Shown piece by piece: positions 1 through 6,472 of a DNA stretch of 40,103 nucleotides. Source of the DNA: JBARRO01 sp049644265. GTDB taxonomy: Bacteria; Bacteroidota; Ignavibacteria; UBA10030. The DNA lies in NCBI GenBank assembly GCA_049644265.1, contig JBARRO010000114.1, positions 1 through 40,103 of the forward strand. Reading direction: 5' to 3'. The position numbers and the translations under genes are program-made. The notes under the pieces are model-generated. The model ran no database searches, was not told the origin of the DNA, and was given only the letters and a program-made list of their open reading frames with translations. How positions within the stretch are numbered: position 1 is the stretch's first letter; every line of letters starts with the position of its first letter.

Positions 1-548
1 CCCATCCGCAATCCTTCGGCAAAACTCGGTGCGTCCAGAGGCATCACCATGAATTCCTGAATATCGACGTTGTTGTCGGCATGTTTGCCACCGTTCAGGA
101 TGTTCATCATCGGAGCGGGCAGCACACGCGCGTTCGTTCCGCCGATGTATCGGTAGAGTGGCATTTTCAGAGACTGCGCCGCTGCCTTCGCGACCGCAAG
201 TGAGACGCCGAGAATCGCATTGGCTCCCAGCTTTCCCTTGTTGGGTGTCCCGTCCAGCTGGAGCATCATCTTATCGATGCCGATCTGGTCGGTTGCATCG
301 AATCCCACCACTTCTTCCGAAAGGATGGTGTTGACGTTTTCGACCGCCTTCAAGACTCCCTTCCCGTTGTATCTCCTGGCGTCGCCGTCCCGAAGCTCGA
401 CGGCCTCATTTTCTCCTGTGGAAGCTCCGCTCGGAATCGCTGCGCGGCCGAGCGTGCCGTCTTCGAGCTCCACATCGACTTCGATCGTTGGATTTCCGCG
501 GGAGTCCAGAATTTCCCGTGCCCACACATCCGTAATTGTCCGTTGCAT
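1..548 (-). CDS. eno: Enolase, N-terminal part (cut by window edge)
   Basis: Enolase converts 2-phosphoglycerate to phosphoenolpyruvate in glycolysis, in the cytoplasm. The reading frame starts at ATG 548-546 and runs off the left edge, giving about 182 of the usual 420-430 residues. The protein opens with MQRTITDVWAREILDSRGNP, the classical enolase beginning, followed by the GASTGENEA loop and the LNGGKHADNNVDIQEFM segment, all in family order. A GGAG Shine-Dalgarno lies about 8 bases before the start, which supports the chosen ATG. The catalytic Lys and the metal ligands of the barrel lie outside the window. It is the last gene of a minus-strand run behind the membrane metalloprotease. Identity is near certain. 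Confidence 0.97.
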   Translation of the reverse strand, partial: MQRTITDVWAREILDSRGNPTIEVDVELEDGTLGRAAIPSGASTGENEAVELRDGDARRYNGKGVLKAVENVNTILSEEVVGFDATDQIGIDKMMLQLDGTPNKGKLGANAILGVSLAVAKAAAQSLKMPLYRYIGGTNARVLPAPMMNILNGGKHADNNVDIQEFMVMPLDAPSFAEGLRM

Positions 549-633
549 GACCGTCTCCAGAGATGTCTTTTTTCGGTGAGGAAAGAACCGAGGGAATTAC
601 GGCAAAAATTGAGGGAAAAGCAATCTAACGACC

Positions 634-2832
634 TCAGCGCCGATCCGAAGCCTGGCCTGTCCACTCGCACCGGTCCAGCCACTCCCTGGTCCGAACGATT
701 TGCGCTTCATCCGTTGTGAAGTTCAGAGATTCCCAGAAATACATTTTTGCGTGCTGATACTCTCTGAGCGCAAAGCAGGAGCGCGCAATTCTCTGGCGAC
801 ACAGAAATTCCAAAAGTGGGGAATTCAGTTTTCCCACGGATTGGAACGCATCGATGCTCTCCCCAAATCGCTCCTTTGAGGCCTGTTCTCTGCCGAGCAA
901 ATACTTTCCGACGGACGATGTCCGACGTTTCAGAAAATCGAGACGAACCGAATCGGGCAGACGGACGGTGAAGAATCGAGTGAGACTGTCCCGCTCCCCG
1001 GCGGAAGAAAGAACTTCCAGGCGAAGTGCGCACGCTTCGTCCCAGGCGGTTGTGAGATGCGTAGCAAGAAGGAGTTCGTACTGTCCGCTCGCCTTTTCAA
1101 CCGCGCCGGCAGCCCAGTACGCATCGCCGAGGCTGAGCCGCATCGTCAAAAGGTTGGGACCGAGGACCGTGTCCTTCAGTTCGGATTCTGCAAACTCGAT
1201 CAGCTTCGTGAATTGCTGCAATTCCAGAAGCGCGCTTGCTTTCTGGAAGGTTGCCTCCGAAGATCGCGAAAGGGAAAGGGAAAGTTCCGCCGAGCTCAGC
1301 GCCGCTGCAAAATCGCGTTGGCCGAGCAGGGATCTTGTCCTGGCATTCGTGTTGGCGATGACCCTTGCGCACTCTTTGCCGAATATCGTCGGCCTTTTGA
1401 ACAGGTAGTTCGCCTTCCGGGCTTCCCCCTCAGTGGTGTGGAATCCCTTCATGAACAATGCCCACTCCCGGACAAGCGAATCCAGGTCTCGGCCATAGAC
1501 CGCAAAGAAGTCCCCGCTCTGATACAGCCACTTGAAGCGGCGAAGTCCGTACCGGTCCATCAGAAATCTGCAGAACGACCCGGCAATCGAGTAGCTGACT
1601 CCCGGATTCACCGTCGAAAATCCGGAAAGCGAAAAGAGCTTGTGCATGTCCGGCAGGAGCCCGGAGGCGATGATCTGTGCCGCTGTGCGGTGAACAAGCT
1701 CGTCATAGTCGAGCCGTTCAACGGCGACCGCGGTCCCTTCGATGAGGCCGGGCTGCACGCTGATGCGGAGAATTGGAATTCCGAACTCGCCGGCAAGGAC
1801 ATGGACGAGTTCATGCTTCAGCGTCACCGGCACATCCTCAAGGTTCAAATGTAATTGGCGCAACCAGGGTTTTGCCACATCGGTTCGGGCCGCACCAAAG
1901 AGCAATCCCTTCTGCTCCGCCGTCCCGTAGAGAAAGGTGGTCATTCTTTTCGTCGGATTGATCTTCAGTTCATTCCGAAGCTGATGCAAAGTGAACTCGT
2001 GCAGAAGCGCAATCTGCTCGACCTGGTCGGGCTTGACAAGGTCCGAGGGGTAGACAATATCAAAATGCTCCGTTTGATACAGCCCGCCAAGAGTTTTTCG
2101 GATGTAGCTTTCGGAGGACGAAAGTCCCATACGATCGCTCAGAACCGCAAACCCAATCAGGATGAGAACGAACAATCCAAGAATCCAGTCGCGTTGGCTC
2201 AGTTGCCACGACCTCCGAATGAGCGCGGCAATGATCAGAAGGGCGCCCACATACACGAGCGTACTGATCCGGTAAAGAATTAACCGCTCGACGATGGGAA
2301 GGTGTTCGTCATAGGTCAATCCCGGGAAGAAACCCACAATCGGGTTGAATGCGAAAATCTGGGATCCTGTGAAGGTAACGTAAGGGATGTGAAGAAGAAT
2401 GATCAAAATGATTATCGTGAACCAGGTCTTTCGCCATCTCCGTATGGATGCACCGACAACCATGGCAACAGTTGCAGTAAGAAGAACCGCCGGAATAGTA
2501 ATGAGTACATAAAGAACAAACCCTTGTGGGAAGGAGCAATTCCTGATGAAAAACGCATTTGCTGTAATGACGATCAGTGGAATGATCAGGAGGCTGACTG
2601 AAGCCAGAGAAATGCGTGATGCAACATGCCAGAAGTTCTCGTCCGGGGGAGTAGTTTCGCGACCCCAATGAAACAGAGAAAGGAGACCCGCCATATATCC
2701 TGCAACAACGGCAGTAAGGACGGAAAACTCGAAGCCAAGGTAGTTGAGAAGGGGGATTTGTGTGCAAACGAGCGAAACGACGAGGAGAATCAGAGCGACA
2801 ATGCGGAACGGGCGGGAGAGGAAGGGAGTCAA
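634..2832 (-). CDS. Multi-pass membrane HExxH metalloprotease with TPR-like tail
   Basis: Not a family I can name. From a TTG start at 2832 the protein is about 732 residues. Roughly residues 5-235 are a run of hydrophobic segments (about seven or eight membrane helices). After them comes a soluble domain with HELVH at about 340-344 and LIEGTA about 20 residues on, the His/His/Glu zinc arrangement of gluzincin (peptidase MA-like) proteases. The C-terminal 300 residues are helical with TPR-like repeats (for example LSLGDAYWAAGAVEKASGQY). The open frame extends up to 3072, but that part overlaps murA and then runs through a GACTCAT repeat tract, so it is probably not coding. A GTG at 2886 is an alternative start. 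A membrane-bound protease or assembly-quality factor is inference. Confidence 0.75.
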   Translation of the reverse strand: MTPFLSRPFRIVALILLVVSLVCTQIPLLNYLGFEFSVLTAVVAGYMAGLLSLFHWGRETTPPDENFWHVASRISLASVSLLIIPLIVITANAFFIRNCSFPQGFVLYVLITIPAVLLTATVAMVVGASIRRWRKTWFTIIILIILLHIPYVTFTGSQIFAFNPIVGFFPGLTYDEHLPIVERLILYRISTLVYVGALLIIAALIRRSWQLSQRDWILGLFVLILIGFAVLSDRMGLSSSESYIRKTLGGLYQTEHFDIVYPSDLVKPDQVEQIALLHEFTLHQLRNELKINPTKRMTTFLYGTAEQKGLLFGAARTDVAKPWLRQLHLNLEDVPVTLKHELVHVLAGEFGIPILRISVQPGLIEGTAVAVERLDYDELVHRTAAQIIASGLLPDMHKLFSLSGFSTVNPGVSYSIAGSFCRFLMDRYGLRRFKWLYQSGDFFAVYGRDLDSLVREWALFMKGFHTTEGEARKANYLFKRPTIFGKECARVIANTNARTRSLLGQRDFAAALSSAELSLSLSRSSEATFQKASALLELQQFTKLIEFAESELKDTVLGPNLLTMRLSLGDAYWAAGAVEKASGQYELLLATHLTTAWDEACALRLEVLSSAGERDSLTRFFTVRLPDSVRLDFLKRRTSSVGKYLLGREQASKERFGESIDAFQSVGKLNSPLLEFLCRQRIARSCFALREYQHAKMYFWESLNFTTDEAQIVRTREWLDRCEWTGQASDRR

Positions 2833-2920
2833 TGAGTCTATGGGTCGATGAGTCGATGAGTCGGTGAGTCTATGAGTCTGAGTCACTAAATCAATGCACC
2901 ACGATTCAATGAACCAATGA
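2829..2920. repeat. GATGAGTC/GACTCAT word-repeat tract (tract A)
   Basis: This gap between the murA stop (2924) and the start of the metalloprotease is almost entirely degenerate copies of one 7-8 base word: gatgagtc, gatgagtc, ggtgagtc, tatgagtc and variants. It ends with CAATGAACCAATGA at 2907-2920. Copies are spaced 7-8 bases and vary at one or two positions, unlike a microsatellite. Closely related words recur in gaps near 16.6 kb and 18.2 kb. Function unknown. Confidence 0.8.
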
Positions 2921-2923
2921 TTC

Positions 2924-4195
2924 CTAGAACTCCTCTCCCCGCTCGCGCGTGATGTCTGCGCCGAGAAGCTGGAGCTTCTTTTCAATGTTCTCGTACCCAC
3001 GGTCAAGGTGATAAACACGGAGAACCTCCGTGGTTCCAGTTGCGGCAAGTCCCGCAAGGATGAGTGAAGCACTTGCCCGGAGATCGGTCGACATGACTTT
3101 CGCTCCGGTAAGTTTCTTTACGCCCATAACTGTCGCGATGTTTTCTTTGACGGAGATATCAGCTCCGAGACGGATCAGTTCAGGGACATGCATGAAACGG
3201 TCAAAATAGATGGTGTCCCGGATGATACTTGTTCCACCCGCCAAGGACATGAGCGAGATCCATTGCGCCTGCATATCGGTTGGAAAGCCCGGATAAATTG
3301 CCGTCGTGGCATCGACCGGTCTGATTTCCCCTGGCGGCTCCAGCTCAATAAAATCCTTCCCTTCGGTCAGTTTGGCGCCGACATCCTCGAGCTTGGCGAT
3401 CAATGCACCCATGTGTTTTGGGTTACACTGTTCGATTCGGATCTTGGATTTCGGCTTGCCGGCGATTGCGCCCGCAACAAGAAAGGTTTCGGCCTCGATG
3501 CGGTCAGGAATCGTTGTCGCATTCGCGGGATGGAGCGTTTCAACGCCCTCAATCTCAAGCCTCCCGGTACCGATCCCGCCGATCCTTGCCCCCATGCTGA
3601 CGAGAAACTCGGCGAGTGCGGTAATCTCCGGCTCCATGGCGGCGTTTTCAATCAGGGTGGTCCCCCTGGCGAGCACCGCTGTCATCAGGACATTTCCCGT
3701 TGCTCCGACGCTGGAGACGTCGAACAAGATTCTGGCGCCGTGAAGTTTCCTGCCTGTTGCCTTGATGTATCCGCCATCGAGCTCGATGTTGGCTCCAAGC
3801 TTTCTCATGCCTTCGATGTGCAGGTTCACAGGCCGGGGGCCCCAGGCACATCCTCCGGGAAGTGACACCCTCGCCTCTCCGTATCGTCCGACGAGCGGGC
3901 CCAGCACATAAATAGAGGCCCGCATTTTCTTCACGTGCTCGTAGGGAGCATCGAAGCTGGTCACATGGGATGAATCGACCGTCAAAGTATGGTCGGCATG
4001 GGTGATTTTCAGACCCATGGATTCAAGGAGCTTCGACATGGTCGTAATGTCGCGAAGCGTCGGGGTGTTTCGGAGCGAGTATTTCCCCGGCGCGAGAATC
4101 GTCGCCGGCATAAGTGCCAGAGAGGCGTTTTTTGCGCCGCTCACCTTGACGGATCCGCTAAGAGGACGACCTCCGTGTATGACGAATTTATCCAT
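2924..4195 (-). CDS. murA: UDP-N-acetylglucosamine 1-carboxyvinyltransferase (MurA)
   Basis: First committed step of peptidoglycan synthesis: enolpyruvyl transfer from PEP to UDP-GlcNAc, in the cytoplasm. At 423 residues it matches the family length. The N-terminal SGAKNAS has the conserved Lys22-Asn pair. The catalytic loop LPGGCAWGPRPVNLH carries the PEP-binding Cys116, so the enzyme should be fosfomycin-sensitive in principle. RIEAET (about 232) and FPTDMQAQ with Asp307 are also present. The start is ATG 4195 with only a weak purine-rich stretch upstream. A CACAGAG repeat tract sits directly before it, and another tract follows its stop. Confidence 0.97.
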   Translation of the reverse strand: MDKFVIHGGRPLSGSVKVSGAKNASLALMPATILAPGKYSLRNTPTLRDITTMSKLLESMGLKITHADHTLTVDSSHVTSFDAPYEHVKKMRASIYVLGPLVGRYGEARVSLPGGCAWGPRPVNLHIEGMRKLGANIELDGGYIKATGRKLHGARILFDVSSVGATGNVLMTAVLARGTTLIENAAMEPEITALAEFLVSMGARIGGIGTGRLEIEGVETLHPANATTIPDRIEAETFLVAGAIAGKPKSKIRIEQCNPKHMGALIAKLEDVGAKLTEGKDFIELEPPGEIRPVDATTAIYPGFPTDMQAQWISLMSLAGGTSIIRDTIYFDRFMHVPELIRLGADISVKENIATVMGVKKLTGAKVMSTDLRASASLILAGLAATGTTEVLRVYHLDRGYENIEKKLQLLGADITRERGEEF

Positions 4196-4212
4196 GTTCT
4201 TTACTTAAGAAT

Positions 4213-4253
4213 ATTTCACAGAGAAAAGAAGAGAACAGATGAGCACACAGAGG
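4213..4253. repeat. CACAGAG word-repeat tract (tract B)
   Basis: Between the murA start (4195) and the stop of the next small minus-strand ORF (4254) lie degenerate purine-rich words: cacagag, aaaagaag, agaacag, cacacagagg. The tract fills most of the 58-base gap and must be crossed by any transcript reading into murA from upstream. Its vocabulary differs from tract A only 1.3 kb away. Confidence 0.5.
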
Positions 4254-4367
4254 TTAAGGACTCGTTTTTTTGAGTGGAGAGATTGCGTAACCAATATAAA
4301 TCAATGTGCCTGCAAAAACAACGAAACCCCAGCTAAGCACTCTGGTCAATTCAACGCGACGAGTCAC
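4254..4367 (-). CDS. Tiny single-helix membrane protein (possible remnant)
   Basis: A 37-codon frame from GTG 4367 to TAA 4254-4256. It encodes a charged N-terminus (VTRRVELTR), one clear membrane helix (LSWGFVVFAGTLIYIGYAI) and a basic tail (SPLKKTSP). Immediately upstream in the same frame is ATG 4391 and six further codons ended by TGA at 4368-4370, so an originally longer N-terminus may have been truncated by a stop. The ATG at 4391 overlaps the stop of the preceding small ORF (ATGA), as in a tight operon. No family recognised. Confidence 0.4.
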   Translation of the reverse strand: MTRRVELTRVLSWGFVVFAGTLIYIGYAISPLKKTSP

Positions 4368-4387
4368 TCACGTCATGGACTTCTGTG

Positions 4388-4560
4388 TCATTTTTCCATA
4401 CGCCACCCCAATTCTTCAGCGATCGCAGAGCCGACTCCTAAACCGATCGCGATCCTGGGCACCGTGGTCACGAACAGGCTGCCATCAGCTGCGCACTCCC
4501 GGGTGCCCCGCATCAAATTGCGTTACCGGGTGCAATAGCAGCAGGGTTGCGTTTCGTCAT
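4388..4560 (-). pseudogene. Frame-broken small glycine-rich membrane protein
   Basis: ATG 4560 opens MTKRNPAAIAPGNAI and stops at TGA 4513-4515. An overlapping frame from ATG 4513 continues with a Gly/Ala/Ile-rich stretch (VPRIAIGLGVGSAIAEELGW) ending at 4388. The two halves together look like one small glycine-zipper membrane protein interrupted by a frameshift near 4513. The start overlaps the stop of a further minus-strand frame (TGA 4557-4559), and the stop overlaps the next ORF. This is reading by eye; an unrelated chance pair of ORFs remains possible. Confidence 0.35.
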
Positions 4561-4646
4561 CCCTTTGTTCTGTCGACTTCGGAAGGCCTCAATTCCTTCG
4601 CAATCACCTTAGCGTTTTCACTCAGAGAGAGGCTGATGGAAATCAT
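4557..4646 (-). CDS. Short unknown ORF ahead of the small membrane ORFs
   Basis: A minus-strand frame from ATG 4646 to TGA 4557-4559, 29 codons. The same frame stays open back to a TGA just upstream of 4709, without an ATG there. The translation (ISLSLSENAKVIAKELRPSE and a charged end) has a natural amphipathic composition. Its stop overlaps the next start as ATGA, which is the main reason to take it seriously. The opposite strand is also open here, so coding status is uncertain. No family recognised. Confidence 0.25.
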   Translation of the reverse strand: MISISLSLSENAKVIAKELRPSEVDRTKG

Positions 4647-4733
4647 TTTCAGTTTCGCAAATTCGATACGGCTTTCATTCTCAAAATCTGAAATGGATTT
4701 TTCAGGATTTCACAAATTCGAAATCGAAATTTC

Positions 4734-4762
4734 TTGACTTCACTCTGATCGATACCTACTTT
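4734..4762 (+). promoter_or_regulatory. Sigma-70-like promoter of the export cluster
   Basis: TTGACT (4734-4739), 17-base spacer, TACTTT (4757-4762). It would give a leader of about 145 bases before the first tagged secreted protein. AT-rich sequence just upstream holds two CAAATTCGA copies and GAAATCGAAATTTC, possible regulator-binding DNA. Seen by pattern only. Confidence 0.45.
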
Positions 4763-4914
4763 GACGTCAATTGCTCTCCTTTTTGCTGGCTCGTCTTTAT
4801 CGTGTTGCCATCACGATCCCGAACTCATCATCGCACTCACCCTTGCAGTTGCAACATCCGGACGGGTGTTGTGATCTCATCCCTTCCATTCCTTCATACC
4901 TATCGGAGGCTTCC

Positions 4915-6342
4915 ATGAAATATTTCATTCTTGTTCTGGCAGCTCTCTTGCTGGTCTCGACAATTTCGGTCGGGCAGCAAGTGCAACTTACGCGGCTGGT
5001 AACAATTGCCGGGGATTCGACGGTAAAGCTCCAGTGCAGATCGGTTGAGTATTTGCCCTCCGGAGTGATCTGGCTACAAGCCGGTGATATTCCCTACACG
5101 GGCAAGAACATGATCTACCTGTCCACGGATCATGGGACCAGTTGGGTGAAGAGGGATGTCTACACGAACGCTGCCTTGTCGTCACCCGGGATTGCCAACG
5201 TGTCTGCAAAAGACGCGAACACTGCCATTATCGCCACCACAACCGGCGAGATCATGCGAACAACGAACGGGGGCGTTAAGTGGGATACGGTCAGTTCCTA
5301 CGCAACACCCGACGTCGCATTCTGCGATGGGGTCAAGTTCCTCGGGCAGGACACAGTCATTGCGTACGGGGATGCCGTTGATACCGGTGGAGTGTTTGTC
5401 TCCCGAAGCACAGATGCGGGAGCAACATGGACACGATTTGGGACCTGGCAACACGATTCGTTGAGACTGTCCGGTGTTTATGCGGGTTCGGTAACCTACG
5501 GACAAGCCATGGATGTTTACGGAAAGAACGCGTGGCTCACGTTGTATAACACCGCCAATGACCCTCCCTCCATCCTCAAATCGACAGACGGCGGCACATC
5601 GTGGTCTTGGTTCAGAGTAACGCTCCCGAGCGGGCCGGCGACGAACTACATCTTCCTTTCGATCACGTTCAAGGACGCGAACATCGGTTACGCAGTCGGA
5701 CGGCGCGCATATTCCACGAGCATAAATTTCAGCAACTATCTCTGCAAAACAACAGATGGCGGGCTTACCTGGAGTGACACGATCAGTGTGGAGCCGGGTG
5801 TCGGCCACGTGAATGCAAAACCGATGACAGTCCGGGCAATCCGCGGAACGAATACCGTCATCGCAGTCGGATTCGGCACAACGGGTGCGAAGGCGTGGAT
5901 CTCCACAGATCAGGGAGGAACCTGGAGCAACATGAATGCACCGACACCGGGTTTGACTTCGGCCGACTTGAGAAATTCGGCGTTCATTTCCGCGACACAG
6001 GGTATTCTCATCGGATCTCAGAATCTCGTCCTTATAAAAGCCGCAACGGGGGTCGAACTGGAACAGAGCACACCCCCCACCGCTTATACGCTAAACCAGA
6101 ACTATCCAAACCCATTCAACCCGTCTACAACCATCAGCTATTCCCTCCCACAGTCTGGATTTGTTGACCTCACTGTGAGCGACCTCCTCGGTCGAGTGGT
6201 TGTCGTGCTCGTTCAAGGCCAGCAGTCAGCCGGAACGCACGTTGCAACGTTTGACGGCAAGGGGCTTTCGTCCGGGATGTATCTCTACACCCTGAGGGCG
6301 GGCGATTTCACGGCTACAAAATCGCTTCTTCTGGTCAAGTAG
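4915..6342 (+). CDS. Secreted beta-propeller (Asp-box) protein with C-terminal T9SS sorting domain
   Basis: Predicted to be exported by Sec (signal peptide residues 1-20, MKYFILVLAALLLVSTISVG) and then across the outer membrane by the type IX system. The body repeats the Asp-box/BNR pattern S/T-T-D-x-G-x-x-W at least six times (STDHGTSW, TTNGGVKW, STDAGATW, STDGGTSW, TTDGGLTW, STDQGGTW), the blade signature of Ycf48/sortilin-like propellers. The last 90 residues form a type A sorting domain: YTLNQNYPNPFNPSTTISY, then LLGRVVVVL, ending MYLYTLRAGDFTATKSLLLVK-like strands. The frame is open from 4771, but ATG 4915 has GGAGG 5 bases upstream and begins the signal peptide. Length 475 residues. Ligand unknown. 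Confidence 0.88.
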   Translation: MKYFILVLAALLLVSTISVGQQVQLTRLVTIAGDSTVKLQCRSVEYLPSGVIWLQAGDIPYTGKNMIYLSTDHGTSWVKRDVYTNAALSSPGIANVSAKDANTAIIATTTGEIMRTTNGGVKWDTVSSYATPDVAFCDGVKFLGQDTVIAYGDAVDTGGVFVSRSTDAGATWTRFGTWQHDSLRLSGVYAGSVTYGQAMDVYGKNAWLTLYNTANDPPSILKSTDGGTSWSWFRVTLPSGPATNYIFLSITFKDANIGYAVGRRAYSTSINFSNYLCKTTDGGLTWSDTISVEPGVGHVNAKPMTVRAIRGTNTVIAVGFGTTGAKAWISTDQGGTWSNMNAPTPGLTSADLRNSAFISATQGILIGSQNLVLIKAATGVELEQSTPPTAYTLNQNYPNPFNPSTTISYSLPQSGFVDLTVSDLLGRVVVVLVQGQQSAGTHVATFDGKGLSSGMYLYTLRAGDFTATKSLLLVK

Positions 6343-6368
6343 CAAAACAGAATCACGATGTTCAGCGC

Positions 6369-6392
6369 AGGGTGACCCTTCGGGGTCATCCT
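6369..6392. other. Stable hairpin with UUCG tetraloop
   Basis: AGGGTGACCC, TTCG, GGGTCATCCT form a 10-bp stem with one G-U pair, closed by C(UUCG)G. It lies between the tagged propeller gene and the TonB receptor gene. No T-run follows, so it is better read as an mRNA-processing or stabilising hairpin, or a dispersed repeat, than a rho-independent terminator. Confidence 0.55.
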
Positions 6393-6472
6393 GTCGCCGT
6401 GTATGCCTGCACCTTACGCCATGCATCCACCAGGTCTGATGAACCATTCGAGCTTCCACGTGTGAGGTCACC

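Noticed and set aside
1057..1854. Long plus-strand frame opposite the metalloprotease
   Set aside because: Low-complexity Arg/Gly-rich translation in antisense to a protein with clear membrane and zinc motifs; a shadow frame.
2829..2920. CRISPR array reading of the word tracts
   Set aside because: Units are only 7-8 bases with no unique spacers and no cas genes; the same holds for the other tracts.
4306..4737. Plus-strand frame of 143 codons before the export cluster
   Set aside because: Ser/Arg-rich shadow without ribosome site; the minus strand offers more natural peptides with overlapping junctions, and a promoter lies at its end.
5182..5808. Minus-strand frame of 208 codons under the propeller gene
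   Set aside because: Antisense to repeated Asp-box blades; the apparent order is an echo of the plus-strand repeats.
6369..6392. Rho-independent terminator before the TonB receptor
   Set aside because: The stem is strong but no T-run follows, and the neighbouring genes look like one unit.
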